Notes: generated by a model from the sequence alone, not told the origin. A stretch of 37,058 nt of DNA from Hyphomicrobiales bacterium (GCA_900470095.1 UBZM01000049.1:1-37058), one strand, 5' to 3'; shown: positions 1 through 8,512, numbered from the stretch's first letter. Numbers and translations are program-made.

Positions 1-139
1 AGCCAAGGCTTTGGCCGGCTCCGCTTCAGGACCGGCAAACCAACTTTCGAGCGCGACTTTCCGCCGGTTGTCAGTATCCTGCACCCTCGATGTCAGGGCC
101 TGCCGGCCGCCGGTGCAGCTCGAGAGTGGACGGAGGCCC

Positions 140-400
140 ATGAGCCCGCTTGATATATTCGCCTGGATCGTTCTGGTCGTGCTCGTGTGCAGCACGGTCT
201 TCGTCATCGTCTTCATGGCCATGCTTCCGGGCATGATCGCCAAGCGACGCAATCATCCCTGGGCCCAGGCCGTGGCTGTCGGCGGGTGGGTGACGCTGTT
301 TCTGGGCTTCGTGCTGTGGCCTGCCGTCCTGGTCTGGGCCTATGTCGACGTGCCCGCGCGTGTTGACGCGCCCGCGCGCCCACAGGAGCTCGCCCGATGA
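140..400 (+). CDS. DUF3302 (YiaW-like) small inner-membrane protein
   Basis: An 86-residue membrane protein with two hydrophobic segments (about residues 5-30 and 45-68) separated by a short basic loop (MIAKRRNHPW). This size and pattern match the DUF3302 family, of which E. coli YiaW is the named member. The ATG at 140 is preferred over an upstream in-frame start because GGAGG lies at 132-136 and the membrane segment then begins the protein. Its stop overlaps the start of the next gene by four bases (ATGA), so the two are translationally coupled. E. coli has the same pair (yiaW next to yiaV). The family function is unknown; an accessory role for the neighbouring membrane-fusion protein is inferred. 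Confidence 0.8.
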   Translation: MSPLDIFAWIVLVVLVCSTVFVIVFMAMLPGMIAKRRNHPWAQAVAVGGWVTLFLGFVLWPAVLVWAYVDVPARVDAPARPQELAR

Positions 401-1338
401 TCGTCGTCCTGCTCAATGTGTATCTCGCTCTCCTGTTCGTGCTCGTGAAATTGCGGATCGTACCGTTCAACCTGTTCTGGAAGGTCTCGCCGATCCTTGT
501 CCTGCTTCTGCTGTTGATCGGCCTCTTCATCCCGATGAATTGGGGCGCGCCGCAAGGCCCGGCGCTGGCCATCCGGCAATCCGTCGCCATCGTCCCTGAT
601 GTCGCCGGCGAGGTGGTCGACGTCCCTGTCGAGCCGAATACACCGTTGAAGGCGGGCGCTGTGCTGTTCAAGATCGACCCCGTGCCCTACGAGGCCCAGG
701 TCAAGGCGCTGGAAGCGCAGTTCCAATTGCAGCAGCAGCGCCTGGCTCAAATGACCCAGCTGCAGAGCACGGGGTCCGGCCGCAGCTTCGATGTCGAGCA
801 ACGCCAGGCCGAGGTCGACCAGCTCAAGGCGCAACTCGAGGGCGCCAGGTGGAACCTCGAGAAGACGGTGGTTCGAGCTCCGGCCGCCGGTTACGTCACC
901 AATGTCGCGCTGCGGAAGGGCGCACGCGTCGCCAACCTGCCGCTCGCGCCGGTCATGGCCTTCGTGGACACCGCGGAGACGGTCATCGGCGTCGAGATCC
1001 AGCAGATCGATGCCCGCTACATTGCGGCCGGCCAGCCGGTCGAACTGACGTTCAAGTTCGCCCCAGGGCAGGTCTTCACCGGCAAGGTCGAGAGCGTGTT
1101 GCAGGCGATCTCGACAGGTCAGGTGCAGACATCCGGGGCGGCGGTGACGCCGAAATCCATCCAGGCAGCCCCCTTTGTTGTGCGCGTGAAACTCGACGAC
1201 CAGGCCTTTGCCGACAAGCTTCCGGCGGGTGCTGCCGGCGATGCCGCCATCTTCACCGATCGCGTCACGGCCGCACATGTCATTCGCAAGGTGCTGCTGC
1301 GGCAGATCGCGATCACCAACTACATCAATCCCCTCTGA
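397..1338 (+). CDS. HlyD/EmrA-type membrane-fusion protein (YiaV-like)
   Basis: A 313-residue periplasmic adaptor anchored by N-terminal hydrophobic stretches (about 1-18 and 30-46). It is followed by a biotinyl-lipoyl-like half-motif (VAGEVVDVPVEPNTPLKAG), a helical hairpin rich in Gln and Glu (about 95-145), the second half-motif (VRAPAAGYVTNVALRKGARV) and a beta-barrel domain. This is the HlyD_D23/YiaV layout. Membrane-fusion proteins normally link an inner-membrane pump to an outer-membrane channel. No pump or TolC gene adjoins here, so the partner is unknown. It overlaps the DUF3302 gene by four bases, matching the yiaW-yiaV pair of enterobacteria. The family call is firm; the transported substrate cannot be read. 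Confidence 0.88.
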   Translation: MIVVLLNVYLALLFVLVKLRIVPFNLFWKVSPILVLLLLLIGLFIPMNWGAPQGPALAIRQSVAIVPDVAGEVVDVPVEPNTPLKAGAVLFKIDPVPYEAQVKALEAQFQLQQQRLAQMTQLQSTGSGRSFDVEQRQAEVDQLKAQLEGARWNLEKTVVRAPAAGYVTNVALRKGARVANLPLAPVMAFVDTAETVIGVEIQQIDARYIAAGQPVELTFKFAPGQVFTGKVESVLQAISTGQVQTSGAAVTPKSIQAAPFVVRVKLDDQAFADKLPAGAAGDAAIFTDRVTAAHVIRKVLLRQIAITNYINPL

Positions 1339-1501
1339 TGCGGACAATCCAGCCGGTGGAGTTCGGCGCGCCGCACCCGCCAGATCCTCTCGCGCCGGAG
1401 CGTTCCGGGCTCACGGCCAACAACGTGTCCCGATCGGAACGCCCGGATCGGCAACCGGCGCCGCGCTCGCCGTCCACATGATCTCGCGGCGGCGCGTTGA
1501 C

Positions 1502-1523
1502 GCCGGCTGCTGCCGCCGGCTTT
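1502..1523 (+). terminator. Possible weak terminator after the YiaV-like gene
   Basis: GCCGGC at 1502-1507 and again at 1515-1520 (a self-complementary hexamer) can form a six-pair stem with a seven-base loop, followed by only three T residues. It lies in the 262-bp gap between the membrane-fusion gene and the next lipoprotein. The short U run makes intrinsic termination uncertain. No other gene or motif was seen in 1339-1600. Confidence 0.25.
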
Positions 1524-1600
1524 GATGCAGCGACACTATGCGACCGGCATCGCCCGCTCACGCGGCGGCGGGTTGTTCATCCACACGAAGGGTTATCCAG

Positions 1601-1891
1601 ATGCCTAGCGGCGGTTCCATCACCACAATCAGCGCCGCGAGGGCCCCCCTTCGCCGGGCCTCCGCGGCCCTCGTCCTGATCGCCGCTCTCGCCGGCTGTA
1701 CACAGCGCGAGCCCGTCGCGGCCAATGATGGGCCCGGAATCCCGATCCGTACGCCGCAGGAGCGCAGCTATCTCGATCCCGGCCCTGCACCGAGCGAAGG
1801 CGGCGGGCCGGCCTATGTCCGCGAGAACCGCCGCTCGCCCAATTTCGGCGATCGTTTCGGGGGCGATGTCCTGTCCCGCGCGCCGTACTGA
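1601..1891 (+). CDS. Small lipoprotein of unknown function
   Basis: A 96-residue predicted lipoprotein. The N-terminus has Arg residues, then a hydrophobic stretch ending in the lipobox LAGC with Cys33 as the lipidated residue. The mature part is short, rich in Pro, Gly and Arg, and lacks any domain I recognise. The ATG at 1601 is chosen because it places the signal at the start and has a purine-rich GAAGG about ten bases upstream; the longer reading frame from 1538 adds an unlikely leader. It precedes another lipoprotein gene by 79 bp in the same direction, and the two may be co-transcribed. Function is unknown. Confidence 0.6.
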   Translation: MPSGGSITTISAARAPLRRASAALVLIAALAGCTQREPVAANDGPGIPIRTPQERSYLDPGPAPSEGGGPAYVRENRRSPNFGDRFGGDVLSRAPY

Positions 1892-1970
1892 CCCCAAGCC
1901 CTTGCTGAATGACGCGCAGAGCGACCATGATCGCTCTGCTGCCTGGCCCTGCGACCTGGATGGCTTCTGC

Positions 1971-3245
1971 ATGAGACGGCATGGGATGAAATTCGCTGCT
2001 GGGGCACTGGCGTTGTTGCTCGCCGGCTGCGCCGGCGACGTGCAGGGCGTGTTGGCACCGGTTACGCATGGCGCACCCGACGCCAGCAAAGTCACCATGC
2101 TCGTGGCCACGACGCGCTCGCCCGATCCGGATAACGGCATCCTGTTTTCCGGCGAGCGCGGCGTGAAATCATCCTTCGCCGAGATCACCGTCTCGATCCC
2201 GCCCGCGCGCGTCCGGAAGGTTGGCGAAGTCCAATGGCCAAGCCGCCTTCCTGGCGACCCGGAGCGCGAATTCGTGACGCTGAAGGTGGACCGTCTCGAT
2301 CAGCCGGCCGCCTTCGCGCGCTTGCACTCAGCAGCACTGAAGGCCCCGAAGCGGCGTGTTCTCGTCTTCGTCCACGGCTTCAACAACCGGTTTGAGGACG
2401 CGGTCTATCGCTTCGCCCAGATCGTCCACGATTCCGATGCCAATGTCGTGCCGCTGCTCTTCACCTGGCCCTCACGCGGCTCGCTCTTCGCTTATGGCTA
2501 CGACCGCGAAAGCACGAATTATTCGCGCCATGCGCTCGAGGCCACGCTCCAGGCGCTGGCGCGCGATCCCGCGGTCGGCGAGGTCTCGATCCTGGCCCAT
2601 TCCATGGGCAACTGGCTCACACTCGAATCGTTGCGCCAGATGGCGATCCGGAACGGCCAGATCGCACCCAAGATCGCCAATATCATGCTCGCCTCGCCTG
2701 ACGTCGATGTCGATGTCTTCCGGACCCAGATCGCCGAGATCGGCAAGAGCCGCGCGAAATTCACCCTCTTCGTCTCGCAGGACGACCGGGCACTGGCGGT
2801 TTCCCGCCGAGTCTGGGGCAGCACGGCACGGCTGGGCGCGATCAACCCGGAAGCCGAACCCTATCGCGACGAGCTGGCTGCCGAAGGCATCACCGTGCTC
2901 GACCTGACCAAGCTCAGATCGGACGACCGGCTGAACCACGGCAAATTCGCGGAGAGCCCCGAGATCGTGCGGCTGATCGGCACCCGCCTCGTCGCCGGCC
3001 AATCCATTACCGATTCGCGCGTCGGCCTCGGCGACCGGCTGATGGCAGTCACCGCCGGTGCCGCTGCAACGGTTGGGACTGCGGCTGGTCTTGCGATTGC
3101 AGCACCGATCGCCATCGTCGACCCCCATACTCGCCGCAATTTCAATGGCCGCATCGAGCAACTCGGAGACTCGATCAGCGACGCGGCGAGCACGACCGGC
3201 GAAGTACTGACCACGCCGCTGGTGAACGCGGGCCAGAAACAATAG
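1971..3245 (+). CDS. Alpha/beta-hydrolase lipoprotein (DUF900 family)
   Basis: A 424-residue predicted lipoprotein esterase. The signal ends in the lipobox LAGC (Cys20 from the ATG at 1971; Cys15 if translation starts at 1986). The hydrolase core shows the oxyanion-region motif HGFNN (135-139), the DUF900 signature LFTWPSRG (163-170) and the nucleophile elbow AHSMGN with Ser211. A later Asp and a C-terminal His (SDDRLNHG) could complete the triad. About 70 residues follow the hydrolase core, including an Ala/Gly/Val-rich hydrophobic stretch (AVTAGAAATVGTAAG) that might touch the membrane. DUF900 members are esterase-like proteins of uncertain substrate. The placement is probably periplasmic, anchored to a membrane. 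Confidence 0.82.
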   Translation: MRRHGMKFAAGALALLLAGCAGDVQGVLAPVTHGAPDASKVTMLVATTRSPDPDNGILFSGERGVKSSFAEITVSIPPARVRKVGEVQWPSRLPGDPEREFVTLKVDRLDQPAAFARLHSAALKAPKRRVLVFVHGFNNRFEDAVYRFAQIVHDSDANVVPLLFTWPSRGSLFAYGYDRESTNYSRHALEATLQALARDPAVGEVSILAHSMGNWLTLESLRQMAIRNGQIAPKIANIMLASPDVDVDVFRTQIAEIGKSRAKFTLFVSQDDRALAVSRRVWGSTARLGAINPEAEPYRDELAAEGITVLDLTKLRSDDRLNHGKFAESPEIVRLIGTRLVAGQSITDSRVGLGDRLMAVTAGAAATVGTAAGLAIAAPIAIVDPHTRRNFNGRIEQLGDSISDAASTTGEVLTTPLVNAGQKQ

Positions 3246-3337
3246 CCGGATCGCGCGCACCAATCTCCAAGCCGCCGAACGCCAATTTCATGCGGTCGCC
3301 CAGGCAAGCTGCGACGGCAAGTGCCGCGGAGCACATG

Positions 3338-4780
3338 TCAGATCACAGACGGCAACATCGTCGGTTTTGGCAGGTTCACGGTCACCCGCAGACCCGCCGG
3401 CTGGGCCGACGCCAGGGTAACGTCCCCGCCATGCGCCCGGATGACGTCCCGGGCAATCGTGAGCCCGAGGCCGGTGCCACCGGTCGCACGGCTGCGCGAT
3501 CCATCGAGGCGTTGAAACGGAACGAAAGCGCGCTCGATCTGGTCCGGCGCAATCCCTGGCCCGACATCCTGGAGAACAATGACAAGCGCCTGAGCTTCGT
3601 CGCGCAGTGTCACGCTGACCCGCTCTCCGTAACGCTGCCCATTGTCGATGAGATTTGACAGAGCACGGCGCATTGCCACGGGCTGGCAGGACAGCTGCGC
3701 ATGGTCGGGGCCGACATAGGTGACATGCCCCCCCATATCCGTGGAGTTGTCGCAAAGGCTGATCAAGAGCGAGGCGATATCGACCACGTTGTGCGGCTCG
3801 CGCCGCGCATCGTCGCTGCCGAACGCGAGCGACGACTGAATCATGGTTTCCATCTCGGAGATATTGGACAGGACCTCCTGCCGCTGGTCCTTGTCGCGCA
3901 CATACTCCGCCATGAGCCGCAGCCGCGTGAGCGGAGTGCGCAGGTCATGCGAGATCGCGGCAAGCATAGTGGTTCTCTCATCCACGAAATGGGTGAGGCG
4001 CGCCTGCATGTCGTTGAAGGCATGGGCGATCGCGGCATATTCCGGCAGGTCCATGTCACCGATCGGGGTCAGCGCCCGCTCCCGGCCGAGCCGTTCGGCC
4101 GCTCCGGCAAGCTGCGTCAGCGGCTTGACCAGACTGCGCGCCATCCAGACGGAGAGCATGCCGACAAACAACGCCCCGCCGATCAGGTCCGCTGCGTTCC
4201 GCACGTAGCGCGCGCTGGCCAGATCGCCGGCGCGCTGCGTCACGATCAGCCAGGACTGATCCGAGAGGCGGACGCCGATCTCGATCTCCGATGCCACGAG
4301 CGGGTAGTGCTCGACCGAATCCGCGGCGACGTTGGCCATCAGCGCCGGCAGGCCGGACAAAAGGACGACACCGGTCCTGACCTGACTGAGCAGGTTGCCA
4401 TAGGGCGTGATATTGACGACGACAGCGTCCGCATCGACGCTCAGTTTCTTGGTGATCTGGGCCTGGAGCGTCGCACTCGATGCAGGCGAAGGGCCGCTCA
4501 GCGCTGCGGGTCTACGTTCACGGATCGCGAAATCGAGCCACTCCTTCGATTTGAGCGAGGACAGCGCCGCATCACGCCGGCTGGCATCAGCCACCGCCAC
4601 GGTTCGTTGAGCCTCGACCGTCGTATCGACAAGCCATTGCGTGTCGAACAACGCGAAATCCGAGGGTGGCACCAGCGCACGGAGCGCCTCGCCGAGCAGT
4701 TGTGTCCCGATGAACGTCAGGACCACTACAATAGCAATACGAGGGGCGAAGCCCACCCGCGACCACAGCCTTACCCTCAT
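3338..4780 (-). CDS. EnvZ-type sensor histidine kinase
   Basis: A 480-residue membrane histidine kinase. Order: TM1 (about 14-31), a periplasmic sensor region of about 165 residues with no domain I recognise, TM2 (about 198-215), a HAMP linker (SLVKPLTQLAGAAERLG), then DHp with the phospho-acceptor His278 in AAISHDLRTPLTRLRL. The ATPase domain has the N box (SNLIDNGQRYG, Asn380), DVGPGI (405-410) and GTGLGL (435-440). All catalytic motifs are intact. The start overlaps the end of the response-regulator gene by four bases, so the regulator is translated first and the kinase is coupled to it. The stimulus is unknown; the divergent MipA/OmpV gene suggests an envelope or small-molecule signal. 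Confidence 0.93.
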   Translation of the reverse strand: MRVRLWSRVGFAPRIAIVVVLTFIGTQLLGEALRALVPPSDFALFDTQWLVDTTVEAQRTVAVADASRRDAALSSLKSKEWLDFAIRERRPAALSGPSPASSATLQAQITKKLSVDADAVVVNITPYGNLLSQVRTGVVLLSGLPALMANVAADSVEHYPLVASEIEIGVRLSDQSWLIVTQRAGDLASARYVRNAADLIGGALFVGMLSVWMARSLVKPLTQLAGAAERLGRERALTPIGDMDLPEYAAIAHAFNDMQARLTHFVDERTTMLAAISHDLRTPLTRLRLMAEYVRDKDQRQEVLSNISEMETMIQSSLAFGSDDARREPHNVVDIASLLISLCDNSTDMGGHVTYVGPDHAQLSCQPVAMRRALSNLIDNGQRYGERVSVTLRDEAQALVIVLQDVGPGIAPDQIERAFVPFQRLDGSRSRATGGTGLGLTIARDVIRAHGGDVTLASAQPAGLRVTVNLPKPTMLPSVI

Positions 4781-5562
4781 GGCGTTGCTTCGGGCGCATC
4801 GGCAGCCACATCCGCAGTCATGACATATCCCTCACTCCGCACGGTCTTGATGAGCAGTGGTTCCTGCGGATTGATCTCGATCTTGCGGCGCAGCCGGCTG
4901 ATTTGGACATCGATGCTGCGATCGAAGATCTGGCTTGCCCGGCCGTGGGCCAGGTCGAGCAACTGATCGCGGCTGAGAACACGCTGCGGATGCTCCACGA
5001 AGGCCAGCAGCAGATCGAACTCGCCGCTCGTCAGATCGGTCAGGACATTGTCAGGAGACAGGAAGACCCGGCGCTTCGCGTCCAGCGTCCATCCCGCGAA
5101 CCGGAAGGTCGACCGCACATGATCTCGCGCAGCGGTGGGTGAGACGCCCGTGCGTCGCAGAACCGCCCGCACCCGCGCCAGAAGCTCCCGCGGGTTGAAG
5201 GGTTTCGTCACATAATCATCGGCACCGAGTTCGAGCCCGACGACGCGGTCCGTGTCGGATGTCATCGCTGTCAGCAGGATGATCGGGATGTTGCTCGTGG
5301 CACGGACGCGCCGGCAAAGGCTGAGCCCATCCTCTCCCGGCATCATGATATCGAGGACGACGAGGTCGAAGCGCCCTGCTTCCAGGGCTTCGAGCATCTG
5401 CGTCCCGGCCTGGGCCTGAGTCACACGCACCCCATGCTCGCTCAGGAACCGCGCGAGGATCCTGAGAATCGTGGCGTCGTCATCGACGATCAGGAGATGA
5501 GGGCTGTTCGAGCGGGCCACGCGATAAAGCTCCGGCAGAGGAGTACCCTTGGCCCTCCGCAT
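4777..5562 (-). CDS. OmpR/PhoB-family response regulator
   Basis: A 261-residue two-domain regulator. The receiver begins at LLIVDDD (acidic pocket, about 24-29), with phospho-acceptor Asp71 in VVLDIMMPGEDG and the conserved Lys120 in YVTKPFNPREL. The C-terminal winged helix ends with the typical recognition-helix and wing text (SIDVQISRLRRKIE, VRSEGYVM). The ATG at 5562 is preferred to the upstream start at 5655, because the longer form adds an unconserved 31-residue leader. Its ribosome site is weak, so a GTG start nearer the receiver is possible. It forms one operon with the downstream histidine kinase and is divergent from the MipA/OmpV gene. Targets probably include that gene (inference). 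Confidence 0.92.
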   Translation of the reverse strand: MRRAKGTPLPELYRVARSNSPHLLIVDDDATILRILARFLSEHGVRVTQAQAGTQMLEALEAGRFDLVVLDIMMPGEDGLSLCRRVRATSNIPIILLTAMTSDTDRVVGLELGADDYVTKPFNPRELLARVRAVLRRTGVSPTAARDHVRSTFRFAGWTLDAKRRVFLSPDNVLTDLTSGEFDLLLAFVEHPQRVLSRDQLLDLAHGRASQIFDRSIDVQISRLRRKIEINPQEPLLIKTVRSEGYVMTADVAADAPEATP

Positions 5563-5583
5563 GCCCTTGGGGCAAGCCTCATT

Positions 5584-5599
5584 CTGTAACAGTCTGTTG
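5584..5599. promoter_or_regulatory. Candidate OmpR-type direct-repeat box
   Basis: CTGTAA and CTGTTG lie in direct orientation with starts exactly ten bases apart (5584 and 5594), in the 127-bp region between the response regulator and the divergent MipA/OmpV gene. OmpR/PhoB-family regulators usually bind tandem half-sites with 10-11 bp spacing, so this is a natural operator for the adjacent system. On the minus strand the repeat falls between a TTTCGG and a CAGAAT that could serve as a weak -35/-10 pair for the regulator gene. Seen by eye in one copy only. Confidence 0.35.
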
Positions 5600-5689
5600 C
5601 AAACCGAAATCCCGGAGACATCGCCCCACACTTGCTTAGCCCTAGAGATGAGCATCTCGCGAACGCGACTTGCGCATTGGGGTTGATGA

Positions 5690-6547
5690 ATGACGTCGTT
5701 GGAGGCGCTTGGGCGCCATCTGCCGGGCCGCGTGGTCCTGGCCGCAACTGCCCTTGCGGTTATCTGCGCAACGGTTCCCGGTAATGCCTGGGCGCAGGGC
5801 CTTTTCGATCAGATGCCAACCATTCCCGGCGATTGGACCGTCACCTTGGATGCCCAGGGCAAGCTTCTGCCTGAATTCGAAGGTGCCGGCCGCTCCCGCT
5901 TCGAACCCTTGCCGATCGTCTCCATCCGCCGGGCCGGCAAGGTTGCGCGCTTTCGCTCCCCTCTGGACGGAGCCGGTCTTTCCTTGATCGACATCGGCGG
6001 CTTTCATGCCGGCCTCGTCGGCAAATACAAGAGCGCCCGTGACGCGGGCGACTACCCCAGACATTTGCGCGGGCTCGGCGATGTCGACGCAACGATCGAG
6101 GCTGGCCTCTTCGCCGAGTTCTGGCCCCGGGACTGGTTCCGCACGCGCATCGAAACGCGCCGCGGTTTCGGCGGACACAGGGGCTTCGTGGCCGAACTTT
6201 CCGCCGATGTCGTCGTTCCCGTCGGCGAACGCTGGACTCTGTCCGGTGGGCCGCGCCTGTCGTTGGCCGACAACAAGGCGACCGCGCCGTATTTCGTTGT
6301 CGACGCGGCCCAATCGCTGGCTTCCGGGCTTCCCCTCTTCAATGCGAAGGGCGGGCTGCATTCGATCGGCGCCGGCCTGCAGGCGCGATATCAACGGACG
6401 CCGCAATGGGAGGTCCGTGGCTATGTCGAATATGCCCGCCTCAGGGATGACGCGGCATCCAGCCCCCTGGTGACCCGCTATGGATCGCCGAACCAGACGA
6501 CCGTCGGCCTCGGCGTGAGCTACTCGTTCGACATCAAACTCTGGTGA
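5690..6547 (+). CDS. MipA/OmpV-family outer-membrane protein
   Basis: A 285-residue secreted beta-barrel protein. A signal peptide with a hydrophobic core at about 14-30 is probably cut after Ala35 (NAWA-Q). The rest alternates polar and aromatic residues, with motifs typical of MipA/OmpV such as FEGAGRSRFEPLPIVS near the N-terminus and GLGVSYSFDIKLW at the end; the C-terminal aromatic residue suits barrel assembly. E. coli MipA is a scaffold linking murein synthase and hydrolase, and OmpV-like proteins are porin-like. In many proteobacteria the gene sits beside a two-component system, as here, where it is transcribed away from the regulator/kinase pair. Regulation by that pair is inferred. 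Confidence 0.88.
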   Translation: MTSLEALGRHLPGRVVLAATALAVICATVPGNAWAQGLFDQMPTIPGDWTVTLDAQGKLLPEFEGAGRSRFEPLPIVSIRRAGKVARFRSPLDGAGLSLIDIGGFHAGLVGKYKSARDAGDYPRHLRGLGDVDATIEAGLFAEFWPRDWFRTRIETRRGFGGHRGFVAELSADVVVPVGERWTLSGGPRLSLADNKATAPYFVVDAAQSLASGLPLFNAKGGLHSIGAGLQARYQRTPQWEVRGYVEYARLRDDAASSPLVTRYGSPNQTTVGLGVSYSFDIKLW

Positions 6548-6548
6548 G

Positions 6549-6590
6549 GGGATGCCCTTCGACAGGCTCCGCGAGGGCAACGACGGATAG
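6549..6590. repeat. Fragment of a dispersed intergenic repeat (CCCTTCGACAGGCTC type)
   Basis: The text GCCCTTCGACAGGCTCCGCG followed by an interrupted complement (GAGGGCAACG) resembles a short palindromic repeat scattered in the intergenic DNA of many alphaproteobacteria, whose core reads CCTTCGACAGGCTC. It lies directly after the MipA/OmpV stop codon. Identification rests on memory of that core; other copies are needed to prove it. The rest of the 200-bp gap to the next gene shows nothing else clear. Confidence 0.4.
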
Positions 6591-6747
6591 CGGCTGAAGG
6601 AAGAGCCGGCTCCGGCCGCGAAGGCAAAGCGAAGGACAACGGCATTTACGCTTCCAACGGGCGCGGGGGGCTGGCCATGATGATAGAACTGGCGAGCGCG
6701 CGAATGTCGTGCAAATCTCCTGGACCTCGCGATCATAGTGCCCCCAA

Positions 6748-8160
6748 TTGCAGGCATCTACCGTGCCGGTTCGCTCCCCGAGACCAGACAAACCTAGTTT
6801 CGCGAGGCGGCGCAGGGGCGTTCTGCGCGTTCTATTGCTGGTTGTTGCATCAGCAGCCATTGCAGGCTTGGCTCTGTCCTACAGCACGGTGCGCGACTAC
6901 GGCTCATTTCGAGCGTCGATACTGACGGGAGCGCCAGGCGGTGCCTATCATTCGCTCGCTTCGAACCTGGCGCAGCTGGCCAGGCGCGACCGAGGGCATC
7001 TCGAGGTTATCCCGACAGCGGGTTCGATCGAGAACGCCAAACGCCTGATGGCAGACCAGAAATCCTGCGCGGAGAAATTTGCCTTCGTTCAGGACGGCAC
7101 TCCAGTGCCTGCCGATTCCGAACTGGAGCTATTGGGGCGCCTGCCCGAGCCGGAGTCGCTCCTCTTTCTGTCCCGGCGCGATCGGCCCTTCGGTAGCTTC
7201 TCCGACCTACGGGGCGCCTCCATCGGAATAGGCCCCGAGAATTCGGGAACGGCCTATCTCGTGCTCCAACTGCTCGGCGATCCCGACCTGAAGAAGCTCG
7301 ACATTCGAACGTCCTATCGCGAGCTGGAGGAACAGGCTCAGCTTGTGGCGAAGGGCAATCTCGATATTGCCGCCTATGTCATGCGAAATGATGCTGAGTT
7401 CCTGCGCACGATCATCGGCCGCTATGATCTGGACATCATCGAGCTCCGAGATTTGAGAGGTTTGACCGACCGCTTTCCATGGTTGACGCTCGGACGCGTG
7501 CCGGCTGGCCGATACGACTTGATGCGCCTGGCCCCTGCGACCGACAAAATGGTGCCGCAGGTCAATACGCTCGTGTTGGCCAACGCCTGCGCGAAGAGAG
7601 CTGACCGCATCGAATTGCTGGTGCTCCTGGCGGCTGCGCTTCCGACTTTCGTGCGCAGCAACCCGCCGACCTCGACGAGTTCGGCGACCGCGGTCCCGCT
7701 ATCCTCCGAAGCGAGGCAGTTCTTTCTAACCGGGGAACCGGAATTCGTAGACCGCTATTTTCCCTGGCTCGTGAACCTCATGTCGCCGGCCTACTGGATC
7801 TATCTCGTCATGGCCGTTACGGCGCTCTTCAACCTGCTGAAGGGCATCAGCCGCTTTCGTCTTTGGCGCCTTGATTCCGCGCGCGAAAAACTTGAGGCCG
7901 AAGCACGGCTCGTGGCGGGGGAGGCCGTCAGCCATGCACCTGACCTGCATCGCCCGACGAAACCCGCCTTGCCGGATGCGGACGAGCGCGACGCGATCAA
8001 GGACATTCTGGATCGCCTGGCCAGGCTGCGCGAACGGTGTCAGCGCTACGCCAACTCGTTCGCAACGCCGATGGGCGAGGAGATGTTCTATCGCTACCAG
8101 CAATTCCTGATCGACCGCACGACAGTCGAATTGAAGGCGCGACTTGGAGCGGGCTCATAA
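6748..8160 (+). CDS. TAXI-family solute-binding protein with C-terminal membrane anchor
   Basis: A 470-residue protein of the TAXI (TRAP-associated extracytoplasmic immunogenic) type. It has an N-terminal membrane or signal segment (about 26-46) and then a two-lobed periplasmic binding fold. The opening strand reads ILTGAPGGAYHSLASNLAQL, followed by TAGSIENAKRLMADQ and LRGASIGIGPENSGTAYL. A second membrane segment at about 343-365 leads to a roughly 100-residue charged, probably helical cytoplasmic tail. Ordinary TAXI proteins are about 320 residues, so the anchor and tail are extra. No TRAP permease adjoins. The start is uncertain: the first in-frame start after a stop is TTG at 6748, with GTG at 6763 as alternative. 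Confidence 0.75.
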   Translation: MQASTVPVRSPRPDKPSFARRRRGVLRVLLLVVASAAIAGLALSYSTVRDYGSFRASILTGAPGGAYHSLASNLAQLARRDRGHLEVIPTAGSIENAKRLMADQKSCAEKFAFVQDGTPVPADSELELLGRLPEPESLLFLSRRDRPFGSFSDLRGASIGIGPENSGTAYLVLQLLGDPDLKKLDIRTSYRELEEQAQLVAKGNLDIAAYVMRNDAEFLRTIIGRYDLDIIELRDLRGLTDRFPWLTLGRVPAGRYDLMRLAPATDKMVPQVNTLVLANACAKRADRIELLVLLAAALPTFVRSNPPTSTSSATAVPLSSEARQFFLTGEPEFVDRYFPWLVNLMSPAYWIYLVMAVTALFNLLKGISRFRLWRLDSAREKLEAEARLVAGEAVSHAPDLHRPTKPALPDADERDAIKDILDRLARLRERCQRYANSFATPMGEEMFYRYQQFLIDRTTVELKARLGAGS

Positions 8161-8380
8161 CCCGTAGCTGCTCAACCATCCATCGCGTGTATGGAAACGG
8201 CCTGCCGGGCACGCCAATGGGCGCCCCAATTGGCTTGCAGATGTCCCCTCTCGCGGTGTCCGCCCGCAACCTGACCACGTCCCCATAGGCCCTCACGGCC
8301 ACGTAGATCGGCTCCCCCGTCGGAACCTTTGCGTTCCATGCGCCAATCTCGCGGGCGAACCGTTCAGCCTGCTCGACCAA
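8161..8380 (-). pseudogene. Possible gene remnant or hypothetical ORF
   Basis: The minus strand is open here and reads a protein-like sequence (AERFAREIGAWNAKVPTGEP, then VAVRAYGDVVRLRADTARGD). It has only a TTG start near 8380 and no credible ribosome site. The reading frame runs on antisense into the TAXI gene to 7997, which is unlikely to be real coding. I do not recognise the family. It may be the truncated end of a lost gene or a chance frame. Residue composition looks more natural in the first 75 residues than in the antisense extension. Confidence 0.22.
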
Positions 8381-8512
8381 CTCAGCGGCGTGGCACTATG
8401 GGCGGTGCGGCAGTTTGGATGACCGCAGGGCCATGCGGGCGAGCAAGCCTCCTTCGCCCGAAGACCTCAGGCACGGCTGCTGGATGAGATGATGGCGGCG
8501 GCACTTGTTCGA
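8381..8512. other. Gene-poor spacer
   Basis: This is the remainder of the 352-bp interval between the TAXI gene and the DUF1059 gene. I see no convincing coding frame, RNA gene or terminator. A GGGCGAG / CGCCC pair near 8437-8461 could form a weak hairpin. Confidence 0.3.

Noticed and set aside
3701..4966. 421-residue open frame on the plus strand
   Set aside because: Antisense to the histidine kinase, whose catalytic motifs are all intact on the other strand.
5642..6757. 371-residue open frame on the minus strand
   Set aside because: Covers the MipA/OmpV gene in antisense and the intergenic repeat; no credible start or domain.
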